In this document: positions 52,801-63,375 of the stretch, piece by piece
Layout: the number at the start of each line of letters is the position of its first letter
Position numbering within the stretch: the first letter of the stretch is position 1
Notes under the pieces: generated by a model
What the model was told of the DNA's origin: nothing
The model's input: only the letters and a program-made list of their open reading frames with translations
Databases searched by the model: none
Origin: Rotaria sordida
Lineage: Eukaryota; Rotifera; Eurotatoria; Philodinida; Philodinidae
Length of the DNA stretch: 64,000 nt
Direction of reading: 5' to 3'
Assembly (NCBI GenBank): GCA_905250125.1
Contig: CAJNOL010000284.1
Location: forward strand, 105,443 to 169,442
Position numbers and translations under genes: made by a program

Positions 52801-55800
52801 TCGAAGTATACGATTAAAATCATCTTTATCAACACGAAGAAAATGTGTATTATCTTCATTTAAAACAATTGTTGCTATTCTATATTTAACAAAAAGATAA
52901 ATAAATTAAAAACAAAAAAAAAACAAATCTTCTTTTTTTATTTTAAATAAAATAAAACCTTGGTGAATTATTAACTAAACTTAATTTTCCAAAGTCATCA
53001 CCTTGATGAAATGTTTCTACAATACCTTTACCATAAACAATACATTGAACTGAACCTTTTAATATAATATACCAAAATTTTCCTTGATCACCTTGTGTAA
53101 ATACTAAAATATAGTAATAAATATGTCAGTTTTTCGTTTTTTTCTAACAAAAGAAGATCGTATAGTGGATTTTGAGAATATTGATTATATTCGAATAAAA
53201 TAAATGGTCACATAACTAAACAAACTATTTTAAAAAGTGATCTATTCATAGAGTACACGGTTTGAGATATTCGAATTTCAACATATTTACAGTCAATGAC
53301 AGTATAGTGACACTTCAAAATTTCATCAACATTTTATTTAGTACTTTTTTGTCATGGTTGAATAGAACTTTACGAGTTACATAAAAGATATTCAAAATCG
53401 GTTTTTCAACAGGCAGAATTTTGTATTTATTATCCTCATATTTAATAATAATCGTATATTGGACTTTTTTCCAAGATTGATTTTCAATGTGTTATTTAAT
53501 TTTTTTCTTATGTAACTCGCCGAGTTCTATTCAAACATGACAAAAAAAAAGAAAAATGAATGGCGGTCAACTTGTAAAGTATGGCCAGGTGACACAGACT
53601 ATAAATAGTCTTTTCTTTGCTTGTCCTTCTTTCAGAATAAAAAAAGCATGGCTTTCAATTGTGAACTAGGTTTTTGCTAATATTTACCTAAAAAATTGAG
53701 GCTTTTTCAAAAACTTTTCTCATATTGAAATAGGCGTTATTTGCAATTAAGTACTAGAAAATGAGCTTTTTTTCCTAGAAGAAAAAAAAACGTGATTTTA
53801 ATTACGAAAAAAAAGGATTTTTACTCAACGACCAAGTTTTTAGCTGATAGAACCGTGAAAAATTCGGTGGATTTGTGAAAAAAGGTTTTTAAAAAAGCCA
53901 TGACTTTTCTATAAAATTTTGTAGAATATATCTTGTGTATGATCTTCCTAAGAAGAATGGCTTTCTATTCTAGGATGTTTACCTTGATATTCGAATATTT
54001 CTATCCGTAGATTTTATAGAGAGATCAGATTTTAATTAAGTTAGTTTGAGAGTGAAAATATTGATCTGACTTGAATATGATCAATCTGGTTAATTTATAG
54101 TAAAGAAGGTTCCCTATTTTAAAATAAATCTAATAAATTATTCTTACAAACTTTTCCTTTAAATGGATGTGCTTCAAAAATAAGTACACCTGCTAATTCA
54201 CGTTTAACCAAAGATGATAAATGTGATAATGCTTTAACATGTAATAATTGATCATAAATTATTTCTAAATCATCTATTGTTCGTTGATGACGTCTAGAAA
54301 AAAAAAACCAAAGTCAATTAAATAAATATATTTCATATATATAAAATAGTAACGGTTTTCTTAAAATCATTCTAAGCATAGCATCAGGTCCAACTTGAGC
54401 TAATGTTAATATAACATCAGCTAATTGTTGTTCACATTGATTTTGTTCGACATTGCTTGGTCTTATTAATGTTCGATCTTCATCTCCAGAAAAACGATAA
54501 AATAAATATTTATCTTTAAAATAATGTTCTTGAGAAACTAAAATAAATCAATATTAAAATATTAAAAAGAAAAAAAATGAATTTTTTTAAAATTTTGACC
54601 ATGTGCAATAGCTCCTTCTTCAAGTAAGGCTTGCCACATATCTACAGCTTGACTACGTGAATGAACAACTAGAAATAAATAATAATAATAATAATAATAA
54701 TAAATGTAAAAGTAAAAACTGACTAGGACTTTGATGAATAAGCCAATCGACCATTTCAGAAGCAACTAAACAACTTCGATGTATTTTTAAATGATATTTT
54801 CGATCACGAATCATTTGTGGTGCTTTACTAAGTATACATGTTCGTAATACATAGGCCGCATGTTGAATTCGCACCGATGTATTCTATTAAAATAAATATT
54901 TATTACATTTTCTTTCTTTTTTTTGTTTTTGAAAGAAAGTAAGTGTTTTTTTTTCATACAGGTACTATGGGTAATGCAGGATTTCGAGCTAAATTAAAAT
55001 AAATTTATTTTGAAACAGAAAAAAACGGAAAAAAACTCTTAACTTGGATCATCTTTTAGAAGTTTATTAGTTGCTACTTGTGGTATGAGTGATGGATCGA
55101 ATTCTGATGCACGTCGTTTTGGATCTAAATATATGCTTATCATGTTATTCGAACTGGACAAAAATATAGGTATAATAATGTGCGCTATACCGACGATATT
55201 CGTCGGTAATGAAAAAAAAACACTGGTATACCGATAATCAATTGACGGTTATTTTATATTTAAACGATTAGCTATTTTCTGATCGTCATTCAATATTGAT
55301 ATACCGATAGTTGTTCTTCGACCGTCAATTTCTATCCCGTATACCAGCGATAATTCGAACAAATGTGTAAGAGAGCTTTATTTTTGTAAATATATTCTAA
55401 TAAATATCTAACCTAATGTATTGGTTAATTGACTAAGACTAGTTATGACTCCATGTAAATATTGTTTATTACGCTAAAAATAAAATATTTCTATAGAATA
55501 AAAGTAGAATATTTTTTTTCTGATTTACCTCCCATAAAATTTTAAAATCTTTTTGTTCAACTCGTAAAAGCATAACTGATGATGATGTTATTATAGTAGC
55601 ATTCCGAGGTGTATCATATAAAATTGATTCACCAAAAGCAGCACCTGCTTCAAGACTACAAATAAGTGTATGACCCTAGAAAATAACTAAAAGTTAATTA
55701 TCTATTTAGAGATAAATAAATAAATTAACTTTTCCATTTTCAGATGGAACACAAACATCAACATTTCCACTAAGAATAGCAAACCAATTAGCACCAAGAT

Positions 55801-56173
55801 CTCCTGTACGAAAAACTATACGAAGAATATGGATTTATAAAAAGAAAAAAAAGTAGAAAAAGAAGAAAGAAAATTTTCTTACGTGTAACACCTTTTTCTA
55901 AATTTTCAAAATAACTATAATAACAAAGTTGTTGAATAAGTAATGGATGAAATTTTTCAAAAGCTTTAATATCTTTTAATTTGGAAAATATAATATCAAG
56001 ATCATCACTTGTTCGATCTATTGGTCTAAAAAATAAATTATCAGGAATAAAATTTAAAAAAAAAAGTTATGTTAACAAATTTTTTACCGTTTATCCAAAC
56101 GTTCAGTCCATTCAAGTGATAAAAGAATTGTTTGTGATTTATCTGTTAATGGTGAACCACTTAAGAATTTCAT
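43858..56173 (-). CDS. RAPGEF4: EPAC-type cAMP-regulated Rap guanine nucleotide exchange factor
   Basis: Activates Rap GTPases when cAMP binds. I read 27 exons on the minus strand with closing phases: 56173-56088, 56025-55883, 55815-55730, 55675-55529, 55473-55413, 55124-55044, 54988-54960, 54883-54724, 54668-54600, 54537-54354, 54293-54148, 53103-52959, 52879-52688, 51917-51608, 51537-51446, 51392-51304, 50466-50308, 50260-50163, 48249-48124, 48061-47883, 47810-47720, 47630-47492, 47435-47368, 45516-45462, 45399-45310, 44043-43989, 43930-43858 (1050 aa). Order: cNBD1 ([14 protein letters not shown], Glu121/Arg129), DEP ([13 protein letters not shown]), cNBD2 ([15 protein letters not shown], Lys437 where PKA-type sites have Glu), REM ([15 protein letters not shown]), RA-like, and CDC25-type GEF from about 760 ([27 protein letters not shown]). 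It ends [14 protein letters not shown], as in vertebrate EPACs. Two cNBDs make it EPAC2-like. No stop or frameshift. Exon 25 boundaries are the least certain. Confidence 0.94.
44419..45058. mobile_element. PIF/Harbinger-type MITE, CGAGGAAA family, copy 3, EPAC intron
   Basis: Ends CGAGGAAAGATCTCC and, reversed, CGAGGAAAGGTCCCC, flanked by TTA (44416-44418 and 45059-45061). The arms pair over most of the 640 bp. The subterminal box CCTGAAAAGAGTTCGAGC is at about 44498. The ORF at 44811-45062 is a by-product of the arm. Confidence 0.82.
45544..47334 (+). mobile_element. mariner element with ~290-bp inverted repeats, in an EPAC intron
   Basis: Ends CTTAGGGGTATCCAAAAGTA and its complement, both abutting TA (45542-45543 and 47335-47336). 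The terminal inverted repeats stay nearly identical for about 290 bp, unusually long for mariner. It sits in the intron between EPAC exons 23 (47368) and 24 (45516), opposite to the gene. Confidence 0.9.
45945..47000 (+). pseudogene. mariner (DD34D) transposase with seven in-frame stops
   Basis: 352 codons in one frame without any net frameshift, about the normal mariner length. The N-terminal helix-turn-helix region reads [17 protein letters not shown], then [19 protein letters not shown]. The catalytic Asps remain: RDES (codon at 46416), HHDNG (46701) and PCDFW (46806), with 34 residues between the last two. Premature stops fall mostly at Trp positions (ARxTQWF, ESxFYH, VAxMTRE, DKxIQRM), as expected from G-to-A decay. 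The first codon is GTG, probably a mutated ATG. Cannot make protein. Confidence 0.9.
48878..49451. mobile_element. PIF/Harbinger-type MITE, CGAGGAAA family, copy 4, EPAC intron 18
   Basis: Ends TGAGGAAACATATTCAACT and, reversed, CGAGGAAATATATTCAACTG, flanked by TAA (48875-48877 and 49452-49454). The arms mirror each other (ATGAAATGGTCAGAACTC against its partner near 48990). Subterminal box TCCTATAAGGGTTCGTGC at about 48947. Reverse-strand ORFs at 49000-49307 are by-products. The rest of this ~1.9-kb intron shows nothing recognisable. Confidence 0.8.
50489..51266. mobile_element. Long-TIR element flanked by an 8-bp ATATATAT repeat, fills EPAC intron 16
   Basis: Ends GTTGGAGTAGAAATTAAAAT and its near-perfect complement. 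Flanks are ATATATAT on both sides (50481-50488 and 51267-51274). Each arm of about 215 bp is itself built from repeats of CTAGTAGAAATT-like words, so the TIR is a minisatellite. The 345-bp middle (50705-51050) is unique and contains only a 62-codon ORF on the minus strand. The insertion occupies almost the whole intron (50467-51303). Confidence 0.8.
53298..53600. mobile_element. Probable MITE in EPAC intron 11
   Basis: Inverted block GTCATGGTTGAATAGAACTT (near 53352) against its complement near 53535, with TGACAC-containing ends. The termini are only approximate. The remainder of the intron (53600-54147) holds no clear feature. Confidence 0.5.
54686..54708. repeat. (AAT)n microsatellite in a short EPAC intron
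   Basis: Seven to eight consecutive AAT triplets within the 55-bp intron between exons 8 and 9. Confidence 0.85.
55155..55352. mobile_element. 198-bp insertion between ATTCGAAC direct repeats, EPAC intron 5
   Basis: ATTCGAAC occurs immediately on both sides (55147-55154 and 55353-55360). Inside are a perfect ACCGACGA/TCGTCGGT hairpin (55189-55207) and four copies of a TATACC(G/A) word. Long terminal inverted repeats are not seen. It may be a non-autonomous element of a class with 8-bp target sites. Confidence 0.5.
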
Positions 56174-58598
56174 ATTAGATAATTTTTATTTAAAGAGACA
56201 CTTATGTATATATATATATATTCCATCTTAAAATATGTAGATCTTCAATAGATGTTCTTTATAGAAAGGATAATGTCAAACTAATAAAAAACGTGTGTAA
56301 AGGTTGATTAAATTATCTGGAAAAATTTTTTCATCATCTATTAAATAAAAGGGGAGCAAAAGAAAAAGAGCATAAAAATGATGTAAAGAAGTAACGCCCT
56401 TAATGAAGTTGTCGGTGAATGATAAAGGTTTATTTTTTTCTTGTTATTTTTTCATTGGTCTACTTTCTAATATATATGTTAGTGGAATTCATTGAGCTTA
56501 TATAATCTTTAAATTGTATAGATATGCTAATTATTTACTCATAGAAAAAAGAAGAGGCAACTTTTCTATGTTGTCATTTGTTTTATTCGACTTGAATTGC
56601 ATACATAAATAATAAATAACTTTGAATATATTTCTAAAAATAAATTTATTATAAAAGATTTTGTTTTTATATTATTTTAAAATAAACAAAAAAAATTAGC
56701 TGAAATACATAACAATATAGAGGTAAAGTTCTATTTACTTTGTAAATTGAAAGAAGATTATTAGTTGGTTTGATATGATTGTAAGAGTCTGTATTCTATA
56801 CTGACAAATAGGATATGTTGTTAAACTAAAGGAGAATAGAGAATAGCGGAAAAGAATTTTTCCGTTTCCTTAAGTATCTCTGTTATAAAATAGAATACAT
56901 TATTCGAAATAACAAATGAATCGATGGACTTGAATATAAATATAAAAGAGTAACTGATTGATAAATTCTTACAAATATATTTATCTTCTATTTTAAATTA
57001 AAGTTAATATGTTAATTCTATGCTTATTTTAAATATAATTATATAATTATATATGATTATTTCAATATTAGAAGAAGATACTTGCTCAAGGACATTTTCT
57101 TTTTCTTAAAGATTATTTACAATTTTATATGAACCATTAAAAGAAACATTTTGTTCTCTTCTAAATTTCTTATAGAATCATTATATAAATGAACTATAAT
57201 TATCTTGAGTAATATTAGAAAAAAAGCTAATAGATTTTTGTAAAACATGATTATTAATTAACCGTAATAATATATGACAGCTTATAGAATATATGATAGA
57301 GCAGAATTAAAGCATTTTTCATCTTCACATCTATATTTACGTATAATGATTAATAGCCGTTAGGGATTCGAATGATTAACGTATTGAATAAGATATTATT
57401 AAAATCTTACCATTTATAATGAAACAAGCTTCATATGTACTTTAATCCTATAGAGATTTCTCTGACAGAGAGTTTTTTTTTATAAAAGAGAAAAAAAAAC
57501 GAGAAATAGTTCCAAATCAAAGAAATATTTTATTGAATTTTCATATAAAAAAAAACTAATAGAAAATTCTGTTTGTACAGATAAAATAATTGACGATAAA
57601 ATCATTGAGAATTATCGTAAAAAGGAATTGATTTGACATTGAATTGAAAATGCTAAGGTTATAATCTGTTCAAGAACAGCTATTTCAATAAGCATAAATA
57701 AGTCAACTTTGAATTGATCTACATCTTTTGCCTCTTTACAGACTTTTCATGAAATGTATTAATATACTGACAAGTAATGAGAATATATTGATCAATAAAC
57801 TTCTATTTATAAGCTTCAAACTCTCGAAAAAAATAGAGAATAGAAAATTGATAATCTTCTGTAGCCTTGTTATTTGATAATGATTATTTCATCTTTTTTA
57901 TATTTTCAAAATTTATTTCTTAAGATTTGCACTAAAAAAAAAAGAAATAGATTTAAAAATGAACTTAGAAAAAGAAAAATAAACTAAATTTAATCGTTGA
58001 ACTATATTCTTGTATAATTCCATTTAGTTGATCATATTTCAAAGTAGATATAACTAGAAAAACAAACCAATAGAATGACGTTTTTCTAAGTAAAATTGCA
58101 TGAGACAGTATCATTTTAACAAGATCATTTATTTATCTGCAAAATCAGATATTTGTAAACATTAATCTTCGATTAATTTATTTGAAAAGATCAAATATTT
58201 TTCAATATATAATATGCTGACAGTTCGAAATTGGAGCAAAATTTTGTTTTTGGCTTTCTTTTTAATCAGAGGATAAAGTTGGTCGAGTTACTTCTAAAAA
58301 TGATCTTTGGAAAATATTCGAACAATGTTTTTATAGTGAAATTGAGGTTTAAAAAAATAAAAAAAAACATCAAGTCTTGCTAGGCTCAATATCTATTTCA
58401 TATATCTTTTTGCTTTTATGCTCATCATATGATTAGGAAAAGTTTTATCCAAGCTTTTTGAAAAATATTGTTTCCTTATTGAAACAATCGGTTTTTTCGG
58501 TACGATAGAACAATGCCATAAAATAAGGGTTTGCACTCAGAGATTTTAATCATTAAAAGTTTTATTTCAAATGAAACGAACATCATATTGAGAATAAA
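56174..58598. other. Intergenic, presumed EPAC upstream region
   Basis: AT-rich spacer upstream of the EPAC start codon. No gene, RNA or obvious promoter motif can be supported. A TA microsatellite lies near 56206-56222. Confidence 0.6.
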
Positions 58599-58775
58599 TA
58601 AAAAAATCTTGATCGAATAGGATACGCAATATGTGAACCAAATTTTCGTCGAATTTCGATTATCTCATTCCCTCACTGTTATTTTCGAATAACCTGACTT
58701 GTGCTTCTCCTAAAATCGAAATTTGACGAACATATGTTTTAAGTATTGAGTATCCGATTCGATGCAGATTTTCTT
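58599..58775. repeat. Inverted repeat of ~62-bp arms
   Basis: AATAGGATACGCAATA...AATTTCGATTAT on the left is mirrored by AAATCGAAATTTGACG...TATTGAGTATCC on the right, with a spacer of about 45 bp. Probably a small MITE or the end of a larger one. No target duplication recognised. Confidence 0.6.
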
Positions 58776-58783
58776 ACTTACTA

Positions 58784-60580
58784 TGGGGGCCAATTAATTT
58801 CCCCCCTACGTTATTTTTTCTTGTTTTGTCTATATTTCTTTTATTTATTAACCTATGAACTATAGCGAGGAAGTATGAGTTGTAGTGCATCTTGTGACAT
58901 ATTGTATCAGTGGCACCTGCACGTGTTGTTATTGACTACGTCTTCTGTTTAGTCTTTTTTCGCTTCCTTCTTTGTTCATATGTTCACATCCACGTGCTGA
59001 ACGTATATATATGGGCGCGACCAACTGGCAGGAGACCCCAACACTCATTTATTCATGTAGGTTCATTCATCTATCAGAAAAACATGATCTTTTTATCACT
59101 TATACCACTTGTATAATGCTATTGATCTGTGACTATTTGAGACAGAGATAATAGTCAAATGAGGGTTATCAAGAACATCCTTATGATTATATGCTAAACA
59201 TGCTTCACATCATATTTGTTGATATATTGTCCTCTGTATAAATTCCATGTACGATAATATTCTATCCATTCTGTCCTAGCGTCGTGTTCTCATTGGATCA
59301 TTCTTGTTCGAATTGTGATCTTTTCGCTTTCCTTCGTTTCTTCGTTTTCTTTAACATACTTTCACTCAATAACAAACGTTTATCACCCTTGTATTATGTC
59401 TTCTTCACAAGTTAAATGAGATTGCTCTCAATGTGGATATGCTTCAAGTGATCGTCGTAAATATTGCACTGAATGCCACTCAGTACTAACGTGGACATGT
59501 ACTGGCTCAGAAAAGTCCGGTCGGTATATGAATTATTATCGTCATCGTGACAATTGTAGTTATTGTACACCAGAACTTGCAGAAGTAAAACAACACGAAA
59601 TGGAAGAGAAACAACAACAACTTCGGGCTTTAGATGATAGTAAGTAACACTACTCTGTTAGTTTACACATGCATTTCTTAGTCTACTATTTTGTGCTACC
59701 GAAATAGTCAAGCTAACAACTATTGTACTTTTTTCTATATTGTAGAACAACGTCCTTGTTCAGAATGGAGACGTACCAATGCATCTTGCGTTCAACATAC
59801 TGGGTATGACGTCGAATAACTACAAGAATTATATTCTATGTGTGAAGAACCACTTATAAATTATTGCTCCCATAAGAGCTACCGACTTACAAACAGTGGT
59901 GCTACCTCTTATTTATCTCCTATGAATATGCTTGTCGTTACACTATGATACTTGAAACATTATCATTCTGAACGATATATTTCTTCAGAACTGAATTTAA
60001 GTCAACCAGCAGTGAATTATTTATTGTCAACAGTTGTGGATATTTTACATTCGTGTGTATATCCAGAATTAATTTCAATACCTACTAATCTATCTAGTAG
60101 TAAAACACCACACGGACCTCAACAACACCATAAACTAATAGTCGATTCGACTTTTATTGCAATTCCTGAACCCTATGATTCAGAGAAACGTAAAGTGTAT
60201 TATCATGCGAAAAGTTCAACAAATTATGCATTGAAAGTTCAAATAGCTTGCGATTTTCGTCATCGAATAGTACACGTATCAGAATGTTATCGTGGGAGTG
60301 TACATGATATTACAATTCTAAGAGAATCAGAACTATTAGAACATGTAAACGACGCCGTTCAAATTATTGGTGACAAAGGATACATTGGTGAAGAATACGT
60401 GGTGACTCCTAGAAAGAAGTCTCGTGGACGTGAATTAACAGATAAAGATAAGGATTTCAATCATGACATTGATAGTGCAAGAGCAGCTATTGAAAATATT
60501 AATTAACGTCTGAAAACATATGCAATTCTTGGTGGTGTCTACAGAGGAGCTATTGATGATTTTTATAAGGCAACAAAAAT
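58784..60580 (+). mobile_element. 5' part of a PIF/Harbinger transposon, 3' end cut by a telomere-like tract
   Basis: Contains the transposase pseudogene described next. A candidate 5' end is GGGGGCCAATTAATTTCCCC near 58791, where a TIR would be expected, but no partner exists because the element stops at the G-rich tract at 60582. The boundary on the left is therefore tentative. Confidence 0.55.
59396..60580 (+). pseudogene. PIF/Harbinger (HARBI1-like, DDE_Tnp_4) transposase, four in-frame stops, 3' truncated
   Basis: Two exons, 59396-59639 and 59746-60580, with a GT-AG intron. The N-terminus has paired cysteines (CSQCGY, YCTECH, then CSYC) like a zinc-binding domain. An HTH-like segment, SSELNLSQPAVNYLLSTVVD, follows. 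The DDE core is VDSTFIAIPEP (first Asp), STNYALKVQIACDFRHRI, GSVHDITILRES, GDKGYIGEEYV (second Asp) and AAIENIN (Glu). Stops: TGA 59417, TAA 59817, TGA 59946, TAA 60504. After GVYRGAIDDFYKATKI the frame runs into the telomere-like tract, so the last ~20 residues of the family are missing. Confidence 0.88.
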
Positions 60581-60581
60581 C

Positions 60582-60664
60582 GGGTGTGGGGTGTGGGTGT
60601 GAATGATAATAGTAGCACCTACACTCTCACCCACACTCACACCCGCACCCCACACCCACACCCC
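60582..60664. repeat. Convergent telomere-like tracts, TGTGGG facing CCCACA
   Basis: The + strand has GGGTGTGGGGTGTGGGTGTG (60582-60601), then 18 bases of ordinary sequence, then a C-rich tract of CACCCACA-type words (60619-60664). Bdelloid telomeres are reported to be TGTGGG repeats. The two tracts point towards each other, as in a fused pair of chromosome ends, though a hairpin-forming microsatellite would look the same. Confidence 0.65.
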
Positions 60665-60677
60665 AAATTCTAACACA

Positions 60678-61440
60678 GGATGCAGCGTTAAAAGCTCTAT
60701 AATATCCGTAAGATCGCTTATTTTATAGTTGCAGCTTTTGTTTTCAAAATTGAACTATGCGAAATTCGGTCACAGCGAATTTTTCTTTTTTTGAAAACAA
60801 CTACAATAAGGTTTGGTATGTAAATTGCAGAGCTTTTCACGCTGTATCTAGTAGTATATCTAAATAAAAGACATCAGATGATAAAAAGATGAAATAAGAA
60901 AAAGCGAATTCATCTTTTACAAAATAAATATTGTTTTCGCATGGCTAAAAATTGATTATTCAGTCGATTTCGAAAAAATAAAGTGTAGCTAGAAAAAATG
61001 GTCTCATGTAAAATGTAGAGCTTTGTGTATTTTACTCTTTTTTAAATAGAAAATATTAGATGATGAATAAGAGAAAAACGCATTGGTTATGTATTGGAAG
61101 AAGACTTTCGCAGCGTCGAAATCTGGCCGCTCAAAGCTTCGACCACTTCGAAAGCAAAAGATGCAATTATAAAAGCGGTCTTACGTAGATTGTATAGCTT
61201 TTCAAGCTGCAAATTTGTTTTTAAATGAAAGATATTCAGAGATGAAAAGATAAAACAAATTCATCTTGTACCACAGAAAAATATTGTTTTTGAAAGTTTA
61301 AAATTTGATTGCCCTAAATTTTGTTTATTTTGAAAACAAAAACTGCAAGTATAAAATAAGCGGTATTACGAATATTGTAGAGCTTTTCACGCTGTATCTT
61401 CTGGTAGAGTTTATTGAAAAAAGTTCACAGAACTTTTTCT
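60678..61440. repeat. Tandem repeat, period ~170-190 bp, with one inverted copy
   Basis: The word GCAGAGCTTTTCACGCTGTATC at about 60829 recurs in degenerate form near 61016, 61190 and 61376, each followed by AGATGA(T)AAAAGATGAAA-like sequence. The first segment (60678-60757) is the reverse complement of the last (61325-61402), giving inverted ends as well. No ORF. Confidence 0.65.
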
Positions 61441-61524
61441 ATTTATATTGATATAGAAAATGTTGCGGACTTTTTTTCCACCCCTTAGTTCCTGGGTTTT
61501 ATTGAGTTTTTTAATATTTAGGTT

Positions 61525-61822
61525 AATATAATAATAATAATAATCTCCCATAGGCTTATCGCCCGTAGGGGCCAGCTGTGATTATTATTAGGGCCCACAT
61601 GCAGCCAGTTTCTATTGTCTTTTTCTTTTTACAGACGATGATATCTGCACCCTTCCCGTCTAACGTACTGACTAACGATATATTCAGCACGCTACGAATG
61701 AATCGAAATAACTTAGCCGTTAGCGACTTGTCCAGGGTCATTCTGTAGGTGATGACACTGAGGTTTGAACACAGTACCTTGTGGGTACGTGTCGAACAAC
61801 GTAACCACTCAACAATGGCGGC
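61525..61822 (-). mobile_element. tRNA-derived SINE with (ATT)n tail
   Basis: On the minus strand the head reads like a tRNA gene: A-box-like TTGTTGAGTGG (61816-61806) and B-box-like TGTTCAAACCT (about 61771-61761). A body follows with TGACCCTGGACAAGTC and CATCGTCTGTAAAA, words that resemble conserved SINE core domains. It ends in CCTATGGGAG and an (ATT)n tail (61545-61525). RNA polymerase III would transcribe it. No clear target duplication. 61823-62490 holds nothing else I can name. Confidence 0.75.
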
Positions 61823-62493
61823 TTCATCTATTTTATATTAGTTTAATGAGGCTAAAAACCATATGTGAATTGCACATTTAAGCCCCAAAGGAGCTGTGCT
61901 AAACAAGCTTTTTTTTACAGTTGATTTATCTTCTAGTTATATTTTATTTTAAATATTTGATCTTAATATTAATGCAAGGCCTAATTGTACAACGTAGCAT
62001 TTGACTCATGTCTAGGTAATATAGAATTCGATCTAAAATTAGTGCTTGATACTCATCAATATATCAGTTCTATTATCTATCATAAATTACTATTTTAATA
62101 ATATATCACCTGATCATATGAACGACATGTATAGAAACTTTTAAAAGAAACTTCAAAAACATTATCTTTGCAAATTGTGCTTCCATTTATCCTACTTTCC
62201 AATCTACAGTAATTTCGAACAATTCTCCTCTCTGTGTCGTAAAAACGAATTGAACTTAACTTTTGTCAAACATTGGCTCCTACACTTTATTGTTCATTTT
62301 TTTGCATTTTTAAAGCTTTGCTCTCCTAGTTTGTGTTTCTTATTTGTGCTTACTTTTGCAGAAATTTGATGAGTGTTTTAATAATTAAATAAATAACACG
62401 AAACGCGCCGACAAACTGAACTCTGCATTTCGTTCATTATTTTAATCAATGCACATTTATCCAATATTCTCTTGTCATTTAATTTTCGACTTA

Positions 62494-63137
62494 CGAGGGA
62501 ACCGCTCCAGCTATCTCCTCGGATTTCAATGAATTTTTGTCCATATATAGAAACTGCGCAGTGTCCTAATAAAAAACCTAAAAGGATTTGGGTGCATATT
62601 GGAATTTGATCAAGCTATCGAATTTTTAATATGCCTATTTTCCAGAGACTTCTGCAGGATTCCACGTATTCAAAAAAAACGAGTCTTCGAACTTTGATTT
62701 GAAACTTTATACATTTAGAGAGCTTAGTTATACTAGCTTCGATAAAAAAATTTAGACGTTTCGAACAAAGTCTCTTCGAGATATGAGAATTCCAAGATAT
62801 AGACCCTCTTCCACAGATAGTATATAGAGCATGAATTTTTTGAAATATGAATATCTTGAAAAGACTTTGTTTGAAACGTCTAAATCTTCTTATGAAAGCT
62901 AGTATAGTTAGGGTCTATAAGTGCGCAAAGTTCCAGGTCAAAATTCTAAGATTCGATATTTCCGAAAACCTGGAATCCTACAGGAGCCTCTGAAAAATAG
63001 ACACATCAAAAATTCGATAGCTTGACCAAATCTCGATATGGACCCGAATCCTTTTAGGGTTTTAATAGGACACTATGTAGTATCTATAAACAAGAATTCA
63101 TTGAAATCCGAGGAGCACACCTGGTGAGGCTCTCTTG
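62494..63137. mobile_element. PIF/Harbinger-type MITE, CGAGGAAA family, copy 5
   Basis: Ends CGAGGGAACCGCTCC and, reversed, CAAGAGAGCCTCACC, flanked by TTA (62491-62493 and 63138-63140). The arms share GGATTTCAATGAATT and its complement. Subterminal box CCTAAAAGGATTTGGGTGC at about 62577. The centre has GTATATAGAGCAT, also present in copy 1. Confidence 0.82.
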
Positions 63138-63375
63138 TTAATTGATTGCTGAAAAGCAAAAATTGAGACTGGCAGATTGAACTTGTCTTTTCGTGAAGAG
63201 ATAAACTGATCTGTTTTTTCAATTGGCCTAAGTACATTCCTTATCTACTGAGTAGCACTCATACATAGAAATATGTCCGATTTGAGAAAAGTTTATATTC
63301 ATTGGAGACTACAACATTTCATAGTAAATATGTATGAAATATTTTTCACATTGTTCTGAACGCAATAGAGATATG

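Noticed and set aside
58910-59116. 68-codon ORF upstream of the Harbinger transposase.
   Set aside because: No recognisable domain. It may be 5' UTR or untranslated transposon sequence.
17419-59948. TGA as a reassigned Trp codon: several in-frame TGAs (AGBL exon 4, mariner, Harbinger) sit at expected Trp positions.
   Set aside because: TAA and TAG stops also interrupt the same frames, intact genes here use TGG for Trp, and TGG-to-TGA is a common single-step mutation. Decay explains the pattern.
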